A stretch of 64,000 nucleotides of DNA from Manis javanica (lineage: Eukaryota > Chordata > Mammalia > Pholidota > Manidae): the NCBI RefSeq assembly GCF_040802235.1, contig NC_133163.1, positions 67,126,001 to 67,190,000 on the forward strand. The letters run 5' to 3'. The notes under the pieces were generated by a model. The model did not search any database. It worked only from the letters and a program-made list of their open reading frames with translations, and was not told the origin of the DNA. How positions within the stretch are numbered: the stretch's first letter is position 1; each line of letters opens with the position of its first letter. Positions 11,596-24,536 of this stretch are shown here, in pieces. A program made the position numbers and the translations under genes.

Positions 11596-12480
11596 CATAC
11601 CATCTTTTAACATATTCATTCTCCCCAGGCCATCACAGTCTGGTCTAGGACCTTTTCTGACCTTAGAGCTGCAAAATTGGAGCAAGGGTCCAATTCCCAG
11701 GTGTCTCTGAGAATCTTACAAGCCTTTCAACTAACTAAATGTCTGTCAGAGTGATCACCATAATTTTACAGATGGAAAAGTTAAGATTAGGATTGATTAA
11801 GATTAGTTAAATTAGAAGGGTTAAAATTATTTGGCCACCAAGTGTATACATAGCTGGGTGGTAACAGAACTGAAAAAAACTGAGGTATTCTGGCTTGCTG
11901 TGCAATTGTTGCTTAGCTAGAATGCAGTGACTTTTCCCCTGTAGGACGTTACTGAAGCCAATGGTGTAAGTGACATCCAGGACAAAAGTCAGGAACATCA
12001 CTGGAAGGTCAGGCTTGTGCCTTTAAATATAAAACCTGAAAGGATTAAGCCTGGGTTCATTTGCAGTAATTAACATTGAAGAGTTGGTAATGAGACTAGG
12101 CATGTGGTTTAATTAGACTATCTTTTGGTAACCCAGACAGATACAATATGCTGTCTGTGACACTAATGAGGAAAAGCCATGGCTTCCTGGTCAGGGGGGT
12201 GACTATAAATCCCAAAGACAATGCGGATTTCCCAGCATGGTGAGGGGTTTCAAGGCCATAAGGTTTTCCATGGTTCTTATGAGTATTTTGAGCAGTGCAT
12301 TTTTGATGAAATGGGTAATGTTCTCTTTTCTCATTGCTAATATCCTATTTTGCCACACCAGAAAAGGCCTGAAGAAGTCCTCTACCATTAGTAAGTTAGT
12401 AAGTTCTAAATGCTCTTGGCTACCTTAACTGTATTAGATAGACAGGAATTAGGAGCATCTTAGATAATGGATAATTTTAG
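11596..12480. other. unassigned DNA
   Basis: No gene or repeat family recognised. Confidence 0.4.
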
Positions 12481-12484
12481 ACAA

Positions 12485-12725
12485 TTCACATTCATTCAAA
12501 ATATTTATTGAAACATTCTCTGTGTTAGGCATTCTCCTAGGTCCTGGGTAGAGAGTAAAGAGAAAACAGGATCTCTGTCCTGCTAAAGCTTGTAGTTCAG
12601 TGGGGAAGGCAGCATCAAGGGAGGAAACACAATCAAAAGTGTAATTACGGACTGTGACAGATGAAATGGAAAAGGTTTGAGTGCCATGAAGACATATACC
12701 AGGGATCCTCTCATAAACTGGCACC
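12485..12725 (-). repeat. L2 3'-end relic, antisense
   Basis: The sequence (ATTCAAAATATTTATTGAAAC, GTGTTAGGCATTCTCCTAGG, AAAGCTTGTAGTTCAGTGG) is the reverse complement of the L2 3' terminal order (gene-poor, diverged). Confidence 0.6.
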
Positions 12726-12934
12726 ACTGTCTGAGGAAGTGGTATTTATGCTGAGAACTAAAGGTGAGAAAGAGCCAGTGAGGTAGAGTAACAGTAATTT
12801 TCTAATCAAAAGAAAAGGCAGGTTAGTTGTGATGCAGGAAAGCACTTGTCCTGTTGGAGCAGGAAGGTAGAGAGGGGGAGAGAGGAGGGAAGGAGGTTAA
12901 GCTGGGGGAGGCTGGCAGGAGCAAGCTCATGTAC

Positions 12935-13100
12935 TCTGGTCACTTGAACCTTGGAACCTGGAGGTATCTGTATTCCAATCTTGGCTGCTTCTCCTGCTTA
13001 CGATTACAGACATGTCACTTAATTTCATTGTGAATTGGTTTCCATTGCACTAAAACAAGGGTTATATTGTCTACCATGAACAGCAATGTGGTTTCAGTGA
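12935..13100 (+). repeat. MIR-like relic
   Basis: The motif order (ATTCCAATCTTGGCTGC, TTACGATTACAGACATGTCACTT, AATTTCATTGTGAATTGG) resembles the MIR 'lacking-core' segment with the GTGACCTTGGGCAAG-equivalent decayed. Confidence 0.45.
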
Positions 13101-14213
13101 GTCTAAATATCTCACTGAAGGTCCACAGCAATGCCATTTCCTTCCTCCCCACCAGTTGCTTCCTTTCCTCTTTCTGCATTGTTATTCAAAACCACTGATG
13201 TCAGTTACCTGAATGCTTATTTAACAGTGGTTTTCTTTGCCCTCTCCTACTCACTTGGGTAGAAGTTTCTTACAACCTGAATAATCAAAAGGTGAATAAT
13301 CTAGAGTTAACTATTATATAAGAAATTTCAGAGGATTAAAGATGGCATGAGAGGTGAGACAGAGGCTTCCTCCTAAAACCACATATAATATGAAAATATA
13401 ATTAATACAACTAATCCTGAAAGAGCAACAGGAAAGAGGGCTGTGCCAAACTGCATACACCTGGAGAAAAGAATAAACCTCATGGAACAGGGTAGTGTAC
13501 CAAAGCTGTGGCCTGGCTGGACCTAAGCCCTTCTCCCACCCCAGCTCACTGGCGGGAGGAAGAGAAATGGAGCAGGGAGGGAGTGGAGGTCTAGGACTAC
13601 TGAATACCTAACTCCAGAAATCTGCTCTGGGAGCACAAACCTACATTTCATGGTGCTTGCATGGTACTCTTGTGATTAGGGGGTTGGAAAACTAAGACAG
13701 GCAGAACACCTGGAGAGACTGAGATTTCAGCCACTTTTGGAAAGCAGGGATCAATATCCAGCTGCTCTGGGACAAAAGAAAGATGGGCAGTCTGAGAGAC
13801 TTCCTAACAGTAGGAATGCTAAAGAGGCAAGGATTGCACAGAGCTTACTGTTCAGGATAAAGGACATGTAGACAAAATTGTCCAGGTCTACTCTGCCCAG
13901 CAAGTTGGGAACTTTCCCAATCTTCAGGCTTTCCAGCTCCCTGGCTGGCTATACAGCTCCAAGGATCCCCTCCATGATATGCAGCCTACTGCACCTTTCT
14001 CCCAACCAGCTTCACCTGGTTCGCAAACTGGCAAACCCTACCCTGGCATTAGGCCAGCCAGAGGGAAGCCCCGTCTACAGCAACTACAAATGCAAAGCAT
14101 AGAGATTTATGCCTGTGTGCTTGGCCCACTGGTTCTGGCAATGGAGGCAGGCATAGCAGCTGGGAAGCAGGAAAAAGCTCTTTTCTCCCCCCAGGCACCA
14201 ATACCACTCTACT

Positions 14214-15184
14214 GTGACCCCCGACATTGCTTCAGGGGCTGAGCAGCTCCAGAGAGTAGAGCTTCTGGGCACTAGAGGGTGCCATATTACCAATATGAAA
14301 TACCAAAGAAACCTGGTTCAAAGTAAAATTATGAATACAACACCTGAGAAAGATTCAAATGACATCAACCTCATAAATCTTCCTCAAAGGGATTTCAAAA
14401 TAAAAATCATTAACATGCTCATGGAGGTACAGAAAAATATTCAAGAACCCAGAAATGAATTCCGGAGGGAGATCCAATCATTGAAAATCAAAATGGAGGA
14501 TATTAAAAGCAGATTAGATACAGTGGAGGAGAAAATAAATAAAATAGAAATTAGAGAAAAGGAATACAAAGAAGCTGAGGCACAGAGAGAAAAAACAATC
14601 TCTAAGAATGAAAGAATATTGAGAGAACTGTGTGACCAATCCAAATGGAACAATATTCGCATTATAGGGATACCAGAAGAAGAAGAGAGAGAAAAATGGA
14701 TAGAAAGTGTCTTTGAGGAGGTAACTGCCTAAAACATCCCCAATTTGGGGAAGGAGATACTCTCTCAGGCCATGGAGATCCACAGATCTCCCAACAAAAG
14801 GGATCCAGGAAGACAACACCAAGACATATAGTAATTAAAATGGCAAAGATCAAGGATAAGGACAGACTGTTAAAAGCAGCCAGAGAGAGAAATAAGATCA
14901 CATACAAAGGAAAGCCCATCAGGCTATCATCAGACTTCTCAACAGAAACCTTACAGGCCAGAAGGGAGTGGCATGTATTTAATGCAATGAAGCAGAAGGG
15001 CCTGGGACCAAGATTACTTTATCTGGCAAGACTATCATTTAAATTTGAAGGAGGAATTAAACAATTTCCAGATAAACAAAAGCTGAGAGAATTTACCTGC
15101 CATAAACCATCTCTACAGTGTATTTTGGAGGGACTGCTACAGATGGAAGTATTCCTAAGGTTTAATAGCTGTCACCAGAGGTAA
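14214..15184 (+). pseudogene. L1 ORF1 remnant (RNA-binding chaperone), old copy
   Basis: ORF1p coats L1 RNA as a trimer and acts as a nucleic-acid chaperone. Here it is split into two frames. 14214-14732 holds the coiled coil (about residues 50-135) and the start of the RRM (NIRIIGIPEEE). 14840-15184 holds the rest of the RRM/C-terminal domain (ITYKGKPIRLSSDFS, LQARREWHVF, LSFKFEGGIKQFPDKQKL). A stop follows VFEEVTA at about 14730 and the frame is disrupted between the two pieces. The first ~24 codons upstream of the natural start are 5'-UTR readthrough. Confidence 0.9.
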
Positions 15185-15421
15185 TAAAACCACAGTAAAG
15201 AAAGTAGAACAGCTAATTACTAAGCAAATGCAAAATTAAATCAAGTATCCCCAAAGTCAATCAAGGGATAGATAAAGAGTACAGAATATGATACCTAATA
15301 TATAAATAATGGAGGAGGAAGAAAAAGGAGAAGAAAAAAAGAACCTTAGATTATGTTTGTAATAGCATATTATGTGAGTTAAGTTAGACTCTTATATACT
15401 AAGGAAGTTAACCTTGAACCT

Positions 15422-18400
15422 TTGGTAACTATGAATCTAAAGCCTGCAATGGCAATAAGTACATACCTATTAATAATCACCCTAAATGTAAATGGTTTGA
15501 ATGCACCAATCAAAAGACATAGAGTCACTGAATGGATTAAAAAAAAGACCCATCTATATGCTGCCTACAGGAGACTCACTTTAAACCTAAAGATATACAC
15601 AGACTAAAAGTGAAAGGATGGACAAAGATATTTCATGCAACTAATAGGGAGAAAAAAGCAGAGTTGCAGTACTTGTATCAGACAAATAGACTTCAAAACA
15701 AAGAAAGAAACAAGAGACAAAGAAGGACATTACATGATAAAGGGGTCAGTCCAACAAGAGGATATAACTATTTTAAATATCTATGCACCTAATACAGGAG
15801 CACCTACATATGTGAAACAAATACTAACTGAATTAAAAGGGGAAATAGAATGCAATGCATTCATTCTAGGAGACTTCAACACTCCAGTCACTCTGAAGGA
15901 CAGATCAACCAGGCAGAAAATAAGTAGGACACAGAGGCACTGAACAACATATTAGAACAGATGAACCTAACAGACATCTACAGAACTCTACGCCCAAAAG
16001 CAGCAGAAAACACATTCCTCTCAAGTGCACAAGGAACATTTTAAAGAATAGATCATATAGTAGGCCACAAAAAGAGCCTCAGTAAATTCAAAAAGATTGA
16101 AATTGTGCCAACCAGCTTCTCAGATCACAAAGGTATGAAACTAGAAATAAATTACACAAAGAAAAGGAAAAATCTCACAAACACGTGGAGGCTTCACAAC
16201 ATGCTCCTAAATAACCAATGGATCAATGACCAAATAAAAACAGAGATCAAGCAATATATGGAGACAAATGACAACAATAATTCAACACCATGAAATCTGT
16301 GGGATTCAGTGAAGGCCTTGCAAAGAGGAAAGTATATTGCAATACAGGCCTACCTCAGGAAAGAAGAACAATCCCATATGAGCTGTCTAAACTCACAATT
16401 AACGAAACTAGAAAAAGAACAAATGCCAAAGTTGGTAGAAGGAAGGACATAATAAAGATTCGAGCAGAAATAAATAAACTCGAGAAGAATAAAACAATAG
16501 AAAGAATCAATGAAAGCAAAAGCTGGTTCTTTGAGAAAATAAGCAAAATAGATAAAGCCCTAGGTAGACTTAATCAAGAAAAAAGAGAGTCTACACACAT
16601 AAACAGAACCAGAAATGAGAAAGGAAAAATCACTACAGACACCACAGAAACACAAAGAATTATTAGAGGACACTATGAAAAATTTTATGCCAATAAACTG
16701 GATAACCTAGAAGAAATGGACAACTTTCTAAGGCTGATACAGAAAGAAAGAAAATCTAAACAGACCAATTAACAGCAATAAAATTGAGTTGGTAATAAAA
16801 AAACTACCTAAGAACAAAACTCCTGGACCAGATGGCTTCACCCCTGAATTTTATCAAACATTTAGTGAAGACCTAATACCCATGCTCCTTAAAGTTTTCC
16901 AAAGAGTAGAAGAAGAAGGAATACTTCCAAACTCATTCTATGAGGCCAGCATCACTCCAATACCAAAACCAGGCAAAGACCCCACAAAAAAAGAAAATTA
17001 CAGACTAATAACCCTGATGAACATAGATGCAAAAATACTCAACAAAATATTAGCAACCCGAATTTAAAAATACATCAGATAGATCAGCCATGATGATCAA
17101 GTAAGATTTATGCCAGGGATGCAAGGATGGTACAACATTCGAAAATCCATCAACATCACCCACCACCTGAACAAAAAGAAGCACAGAAACCACAAGATCA
17201 TCTTCATAGATGCTGAAAAAGCATTTGACAAAATTCAAATTCCATTTATGATAAAAACTCCCAATAAAATGGGTATAGAGGGCAACTACCTTAACATAAT
17301 AAAGGCCATATATGACAAACCCACAGCCAACATTACACTGAACAGTGAGAAGCTTTTCCTTTAAGATCAGGAACAAGACAGGGATGCCCACTCTTCCCAC
17401 TTCTATTCAACATAGTACTGGATGTCCCAGCCATGACAATCAGACAACACAAAGAAATCACAACGATGAACTAGCAGAAAGAGAAATCAGGAAAACAATT
17501 CCATTCATAGTTGCATCAAAAAGAATAAAATACCCACAATAAACCTAACCAAGGAAGTGAAAGACCTATACTCTGAAAACTACAAGACACTCATAAGAGA
17601 AATTTAAGAGGATACCAATAAATGGAAACACATCCCATGCTCATGGATAGGAAGAATTAATATTGTCAAAATGGCCATCCTACCTAAAGCAATCTACAAG
17701 CAATTCCTATCAAAATACCAACAGCATTCTTCAATGAACTAGAGCAAATAGTTCTAAAATTGATATGGAACCACAAAAAACCCCGAATAGCCAAAGCAAT
17801 CCTGAGAAGGAAGACTATAGCTGGGGGGATTATGCTCTACTACAAAGCCACAGTAATCAAGATAATTTAGTACTGGCACAAGAACAAACCCATAGACAAA
17901 TGGAACAGACTAGAGAGCCCTGATATATACCCAACCATAAATGGTCAATTAATATGTGATAAAGGAGCCATGCATATACAATGGGGAAATGACAGCCTCT
18001 TCAAGAACTGTTGTTGGCAAAACTGGACAGCTACATGTCAGAGAATGAAACTGGATTATTGTTTAACCCCATATACAAAAGTAAACTCAAAATGGTTCAA
18101 AGATCTTAATGTAAGTCATGAAACCATAAAACTCTTAGAAGACAACATAGGCAAGAATCTCCTGAATATAAGCATGAGCAACTTCTTCCTGAATGCATCT
18201 CCTTGAGCAAGGGAAACAGAAGCAAAAATGAACACATGGGACTACATCAAACTAAAAAGTTTCTTTATGGCAAAGGACACCATCAACAGAACAAAAAGGC
18301 ATCATACAGTATGGGAGAATATATTTGTAAATGACATATCTGACAAGGGGTTAACATCCAAAATATATAAAGAACTCACACGCCTCAACACCCAAAAAGC

Positions 18401-18978
18401 AAATAACCCAATTAAAAAATGGGCAGAGGATATGAAGAGACAATTCTCCAAAGAAGAAATCCTATGACCAACAGACACATGAAAAGACGCTCCACATCAC
18501 TAATCATCAGGGAAATGCAAATTAAAGCCACAATGAGATATCACCTCACACCAGTAAGGATGGCCACCATCTAAAAGACTAAGAACAACAAATGCTGGCA
18601 AAGATGTGAAAAAAGGGGAACTCTCCTACACTGCTGGTGGGAATATAAGCTAGTTCATCCATTGTGGAAAGCAATACAGAGGTTCCTCAAACAACTAAAA
18701 ATAGAAATACAATTTATCCCGTGATTCCACTCCTAGGAATTTACCCAAAGAAAACAGCTTCTCAGACACAAAAAGACATATGCACCCCTATGTTTATTGC
18801 AGCACTATTTACAATAGCCAAGATATGGAAGCAACCTAAGTGTCCATCAGTAGATGAATGGATAAAGAAGAGGTGGTACATATACACAATGGAATACTAT
18901 TCAGCCATAAGAAAGAAACAAATCCTACCATTTGCAACAACATGGATTGAGCTGAGGACTTTATGCTCAGTGAAATAA
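15422..18978 (+). pseudogene. L1 ORF2 remnant (endonuclease/reverse transcriptase), old copy
   Basis: ORF2p nicks target DNA and reverse-transcribes L1 RNA. This copy is broken into at least nine frames. The endonuclease region (15422-16290) retains ITLNVNGLNAPIKRHRV and ILGDFNTP but is frameshifted. The RT region (16290-17540) retains [14 protein letters not shown] and EKAFDKIQ. The segment that should encode the FADD catalytic motif is deleted near 17455-17475: the frame jumps from the AIRQ-like part to the [14 protein letters not shown] part. The C-terminal part (17970-18978) still shows the C-terminal Cys motif region in its normal frame (rc not needed; KCWQRCEKRG-type, about 18590). Confidence 0.9.
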
Positions 18979-19367
18979 GCCAGGTGGAGAAAGACAAGTG
19001 CCAAATGATTTCCCTCATTTATGGAGTATAACAATGAAGCAAAACTGAAGGAAGAAAAGAGCAGCAGACTCAGAGATTCCAATAAGGGGCTAGTGGTTAC
19101 CAAAGGGGAAGGGTGTGGGAGGGAAGTGAGAAGGGGATGAGGGGTATTATGTTCAGTACACATGGTGTGTGTGGGGGTCACAGGGAAACAGTGTAGCACA
19201 GAGAAGGCAAACTGAATCTGTGGCATCTTACTACACTGATGGACAGTGACTGCGCAGGGGTATGGGTGGGGACTTAATAATATGGGTAAATGTAGTAACC
19301 ACATTGTTTTTTCATGTGAAACCTTCATAAGAGTGTATATCAACAATACCTTAATAAAAAATTTTAA

Positions 19368-20155
19368 AAAATTTTCAGTTACAATATTGACGTTACTCTG
19401 TTAATTGTAACAGATGGATTTTGAATCAATTATCAAAGCTTGGTCTTAAGCCTGCCCTTCAGCGATAACTCAAGTTCATATTTGCTTAATATTTTATTTA
19501 CAAGATAGCATGATTTTTCTAACTCCGAAAAGCCTCTTTTGATGCATAATATGAAAGCTGACTGTGACTTAGTAAGCCACAAATATTTATTCAAAAAATA
19601 TTTCAGTTATCTGTCATGGTGAAAAGGCTGCTTTTTGTTTCTGTGTAATGAATGCAACACAGTGTGTGTTAGTTGATCAGCTCTGTTGGTTGAGAGTGGT
19701 TATATGAAAACACTTGGGCACCTATTCCCAAGTATAAACCAGTGCCCTAATTTCTCAGTGTTAGGAAGATGTCATAGGATATGCTCATTCTTCCAAGTAA
19801 ATGAACTAGATCAAAGAGTTCTGTTTCTTTCTTTCCTCACACTTATTAGAATAAAACGTATTGTGAATGAATTTTCTCAAGTGGGAACCAGCGCTAATAT
19901 CTTTCAAAAATGCTTTTACAGGGAGTCTATGCTTCACGCCATCTTAGTGGCCACTTCGTGACCTAGGACCACACCCTGGGCTTCCATGGGCCTGAGTGCA
20001 GAACAGAGACTATTACATCCCCCTCCAGCTTCATGGGATTGTTGTGGGGGTTAGACTGGATGCCATGTATAAAAGAGTTGAGAGTGGGGGTTATTCATTC
20101 AACAAATCTGACTGAATGAAAAGAACTAGAAGAGCTCTTTCCAGTCTAGTCCAGG
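19368..20155. other. unassigned DNA
   Basis: No recognised gene or repeat. A 91-codon frame at 19686-19961 has no family features. Confidence 0.4.
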
Positions 20156-20165
20156 TATATTATCT

Positions 20166-20394
20166 CCCTATTGTTTGCATGAAATATCTTTTTCCATCCC
20201 TTGACTTTTAGTGTGTGTATGTCTTTGGGTTTGAGGTGAGTCTCTTGTAAGCTGCATATAGATGGGTCTTGCTTTTTTATCCTTTCTGTTACTCTGTGTC
20301 TTTTGATTACTGCATTCAGTCCATTTACATTTAGGGTGATTATTGAAAGATATTTACTTATTGCCATTGCAGGCTTTACATTCATGGTTACCAA
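20166..20394 (-). pseudogene. L1 ORF2 N-terminal endonuclease stub
   Basis: The first ~75 codons of ORF2 (MNVKPAMAISKYLSIITLN, LQETHLKPKDIH). They contain the Asn of LNVNGLN and the Glu of QETH that belong to the endonuclease active site. It is cut off at the KGWKKIFHANNRE region by the insertion boundary. Confidence 0.85.
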
Positions 20395-20649
20395 AGGTTC
20401 AAGGGTAGCTTCTTTACTATCTAGCCATCTAACTTAACTCTCTTATTAAGCTATTATAAACACAGTCTGATGATTCTTTATTTCTCTCCCTTCTTATTCC
20501 TCCTCCTCCATTCTTTATATGTTAGGTGTTTTATTCTGTACTCTTTCGTCTTTCCTTTGACTACTTTTGTGAGTAGTTGATTTTATTTTTTGCCTTTAGT
20601 TAGTATTTGGTTGGTCTGCTTTCTTGGCTGTGATTTTATTTTCTCTGGT

Positions 20650-21565
20650 GACACCTATTTTGCCTTAGGAGTGTTTCCATCTAGAGCAGTCCCTTTAAAA
20701 TATCCTGTAAAGGCGGTTTGTGGGAGGCAAATTCCCTCAACTTTTGTTTGTCTGGGAATTGTTTAATACCTCTTCATATTTAAATGACAGTCATGCTGGA
20801 TACAGTATTCTTGATTCAAGGCCCTTCTTTTTCATTGCACTAAGTATATCATGCTATTCTCTTCTGGCCTGTAAGGTTTCTGATGAGAAGTCTGATGATA
20901 GCCTGATGGGTTTTCCTTTGTAGGTGACCTTTTTTCTCTATCTGGCTGCCTTTAATCCTCTGTCCTTGTCTTTGATCTTTGCCATTTTCATTATTATATG
21001 TCTTGGTGTTTTCCTCCTTGGGTCCCTTGTGTTGGGAGTTTTGTAGGCCTCCATGGTCTGAGAGACTATTTCCTCCCCCAGTTTGGGGAAGTTTTCAGCA
21101 ATTATTTCTTCAAAGACACTTTCTATTACTTTTTCTCTCTTCTTCTTCTTCTGGTACTCCTATAATGCAAATATTGATCCATTTGGATTGGTCACACAGT
21201 TCTTTTAATATTCTTTCATTCCTGGAGATCCTCTTATCTCTCTCTGCCTCAGCTTCACTGTATTCCTGTTCTCTGGTTTCTATTCCATTAATGGTGTCTT
21301 GCACCTCATCCAGTCTGCTCTTTAGACTTTCCAGAGATTGTTTTATTTCTGTATTCTCCCTCCCTACTTGCTCCTTTAGCTCTTGCATGTTTCTCTGCAG
21401 GTCCATCAGCTTGGTTATGACCTTTACTTGGAATTCTTTTTCAGAAAGATTGGTTAACTCTATCTCCCCAGGCCCTCCCTTGGAGGTTGTCTGGGTAATT
21501 CTGGACTGGACCAGGTTCTTCTGCCTTTTGATGGTGATAGAGGTAGCTGTAGGCAGGTAGCACAT
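20650..21565 (-). pseudogene. L1 ORF1 remnant in the 3'-truncated copy
   Basis: The frame 21565-21110 covers the N-terminus and coiled coil (LVQSRITQTTSKGG; LKSRLDEVQDTINGIETREQE) to the RRM start (NICIIGVPEEEEE). The rest (RRM end and C-terminal domain: KPIRLSSDFS, LQARREW) follows in other frames down to about 20650, with indels. It is not translatable as a whole. Confidence 0.85.
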
Positions 21566-22552
21566 GTGTCAGCTGGGAGAACAAAGTCCTTTCCTGCTTG
21601 CTGGTCGCCTTGCCCTTCTCTGTTGCCTGTGTTGGTTACTCGCCCTCTTGGAGAAGCCTCTGGGTTAATCCCCTAAGCTGCCATGGGTGGGGTTGCCGTC
21701 AGGGTATCCCAGAGCCCTGGGAGGAGTGGCAGGCATGTCGGGTGTGCTCTCCTGTGAGAGCAACACCCCTTCGCACCTTGCCCCAGTTTCTTCTGCTTGC
21801 ACTGGGCAGCTGTGCACTGGCAGCAGCCTTTGGGTCTGGCCCGGGCAGCTGTGCACCAGGAGGAGATTCTGGCCAGCTGCTGGGGGCGTGGCTGCTCCTG
21901 GCTGCACCGCTGCTGCTGCTCTCAGGCTACTGGGCCACTGTGTCAAGGGCTGCGCTGGCAGGGGAATGACTGGCAGGCTGCTCATCGCCATGAGGGGCTT
22001 CAGAGCTGTGCTGCCGCCCAGAGGGTTAGAGCGCCTGGAGTTCCCTGGGATTCCCAGCTGCTAGGCTGAGTGTGCCGGGACAATTCTGTCCAGCTGTGAG
22101 GTCCCTGTCCCTTTAAGACTTTCAAAAAGCACTTGCTTTTCTTTTGTCCCAGGGGAGTCAGTTGTGGGGACCTGCTCTCAGATTTTGCTTTTCCATTTCT
22201 CTAATATCCAACATACCATGCAGTGTGTGTCTGCACTCCTGGTGCAGATTACTAGAGCTGGTTGTTTAGCTGTCCTGGGCTTTCACTCCCTCCCTGCTCC
22301 AACTCCTTTCTTCCTGCTGGGGAGCTGGGGTGGAGGGAGTGCTTGGGTCCCGCTGGGCCGCGGCTTGTATCTGATCCCCTTCATGAGATGCTGAGTTCTC
22401 GCAGATGTAGATGTAGCCTGGCTGTTGTACTGTATCCACTGGTCTCTCTTTTAGGAATAGTTGTACTTGTTGTATTTTCAAATATATATATATGGTTTTG
22501 GGAGGAAATTTCCACTGCCCTACTCACACCACCATGTTGGCTCCTCCTGGGA

Positions 22553-24007
22553 TATATTATCTTATTCAATACCTGTAACACCCTGGAAAATAATCAGGAC
22601 AGATAATTATAATGTGCTAGACAAATAGCAGGTGTACTAGGATCAAGACTTTTAAAATTCCCTTTTTGTACTTCTCTAAATGATTAAATTCCACAGCTAC
22701 TCAATAACTATTTCTATGTTTACCAGCCTATAGTGTCATTAGGTTCTTTTCCCTAAATAACCCTCCAAACCTGTCCTTCTTTGTGCCTCCTGAATTTTTA
22801 GAGGGAATTGTAAAATAGTTCTCAAAGACTCAAACACAGTCATTCATTTTGTATCCTACCCTTATGAGAAGTCATGGTCATACCATTATCTTGTATACAG
22901 TTTCTATTGTTTCATAGTTCTAAGTTTTATTATTTTCCTTCCAAGTCTCCTGAACTTTTCCACCTTGGTCTTTTTTCTTTCTAACTGTATCTTCTTCTCT
23001 TTTCTATAAAGGAGTCTTTCCTTCCCAGGAAGTTGTGCTGATTTCCTTTTTAACTGCTGAATTATAATCTCTTACTCTTTGGGCATGCTGGGCTGAATAT
23101 TGCTGGGCCACACTGCAGAGGCCCTAGGCTGTCTGATGGAAAACTACCCGTTACTTAACCTGCGGTGCTGGCTGGACCCCTGCCCTTGCCACATGGTGCT
23201 GGGATGCCCCACCATGGGAGGCCATCCTCTTCCTAGGTCTTAGTGGATATTTTCCCCATCTAGGACTGGGCACATCAGCTGAGTTCTGTCCAAAGGGCTT
23301 TACTCCTTCCCTGTAAACATTACCTGCTGGTGTAATTTGGAGGGAAAGGAGAGAACCAGGACGGGATGTGCTGCTCTGCTTTTCCTGGCAGGACTGTTGG
23401 GTGGGTCATGCTGTGGATGCCTGTCCTCATGAGCAGATCATTCCCCTGCTCCTGGGCAGCTCTGTGTTTAGCACACAGAGCTGTGTGATCATCCACCAGC
23501 AAGATGATAACCAAGGGGACACCTAGGGGGCCTTCCACACCTGGCAAGGGGCAAGGCAAAACTAGTAATGAACATCCTAAATCTCATACTTTCCTTCAAG
23601 TAGGAGTCCCAGATGGAAATGCTCCGAATCACACCCTGTAACTATTTTCACTATTAGTTTATTTTCTTTAGATCTTTGTTGTCAGGGAAAAACAGGAAGA
23701 GGAAAAAAAGAAGGAATGAGGGAAGAAGATGGTTCAAAGAAAATTTGGAAACTTGACTCTTAGAGGTAGACTACTCAAAGAGGTATTTAAACAATGTTGA
23801 GAGCAATGTTGAGTGTTGACTTTATGAAGACTGTGCACCCAGCTGGCTTTTGGCTGGTATTTGAACATTAAAGACATGTAAGTCGATTTATTTCAGACAC
23901 GAGAGAAGAATTAAGTCTTTCACAGGGCAAAAAAATTAATGGCTGTTCAATTTCAAAAGTAAGCTGAAGAAGAGTCCATAAAATCAAAATGCTTTAAAAA
24001 CAGAGAT
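22553..24007. other. unassigned DNA
   Basis: No gene or repeat family recognised between the L1 and the provirus. The short frames have no family features. Confidence 0.4.
24003..24007. repeat. provirus target-site duplication (GAGAT), left
   Basis: GAGAT immediately precedes the left LTR and is repeated at 40153-40157 after the right LTR. This is a 5-bp duplication as produced by retroviral integrase. Confidence 0.85.
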
Positions 24008-24257
24008 TGAAAGGAAAGGAGCGACACATAGCAGCAATTCACCGGAGAGTTCCGCTTTATTAGGGAAAGGTGCTGGGTTATATAGGAGGGGGCATGAATT
24101 GATTGAGGTGTCACTTCTACGGGGCTGTTGGCTGTTGGCTAGGTGCTGGGATTGGGGGGGGGGGCGAGAGGTGATTGGGCTTCAGGTGGCGCCGGCGGGA
24201 ACTGAGGACCCCGAAGAGAAGCTGAAAGTTTGCCATCTTACTGGTGGGGACCCTTCA
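24008..24257 (-). repeat. 3' LTR of provirus
   Basis: 250 bp, starting TGAAGGG and ending CTTTCA on the minus strand. It has a TATA-like TATATAA (rc 24078-24084) and AATAAA (rc 24056-24061) about 20 bp downstream, so it is compact. It differs from the 5' LTR mainly in a longer G-run near 24153 and about six single-base changes. Confidence 0.93.
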
Positions 24258-24272
24258 TTCCCCCCTTTCTCC
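24258..24272 (-). promoter_or_regulatory. polypurine tract of provirus
   Basis: The minus strand reads GGAGAAAGGGGGGAA directly before the 3' LTR. This is the usual plus-strand primer site of a retrovirus. Confidence 0.9.
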
Positions 24273-24536
24273 TCTATGGGTTTGTGGACGTTGCTTTCTC
24301 TCTGGCTGCTTCCTGCTGAACAGGGGCGGAGAAGGGAGTGAGGGTTTGAGGATTGGGAGGAAAGGGTTGATAGGACTCCCCGCAGTAAGGACGAGTAGAT
24401 GTGGACTTCTTCAGGTTTGGAAATCAATGAAGGTTCCCTGTAACCATAGGTTGGCCAAGAGGATATGGGTGTCAGGAGCCAGGCGTCTGCGGCTATTGTT
24501 TCCAGGAACAGTTTCCAGTGGAGAGAGGGGCCCATC

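Larger units (their letters stand above)
13331..19367 (+). mobile_element. old full-length LINE-1, inactive
   Basis: A complete but decayed ~6-kb L1. The 5' UTR starts near 13331 (AAAGATGGCATGAGAGGTG, CTTCCTCCTAAAACCACATA), ORF1 relics lie at 14.2-15.2 kb, ORF2 relics at 15.4-18.98 kb, and a ~0.39-kb 3' UTR ends in TTAATAAAAAATTTTAAAAA. Probable target duplications are AAATTTCAG on the left (13323-13331) and AATTTTCAG on the right (near 19369-19378), with one mismatch. Its 3' end is the ordinary L1 type and lacks the retrovirus-like tail found on the young copies at 27.4 and 58.9 kb. Confidence 0.9.
20166..22552 (-). mobile_element. 3'-truncated LINE-1, 5' end intact
   Basis: On the minus strand it starts at about 22545 with the L1 5' end (GGAGCCAACATGGTGGTGTG) and runs through the 5' UTR (22545-21566), ORF1 (21565-20650) and a short inter-ORF. 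It stops about 75 codons into the ORF2 endonuclease, at the A-rich GGGAGA site (20166). A 10-bp repeat TATATTATCT flanks it (20156-20165 and 22553-22562). There is no 3' UTR or poly(A). Normal L1 truncation removes the 5' end, so this is the reverse of the usual pattern. Confidence 0.85.
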
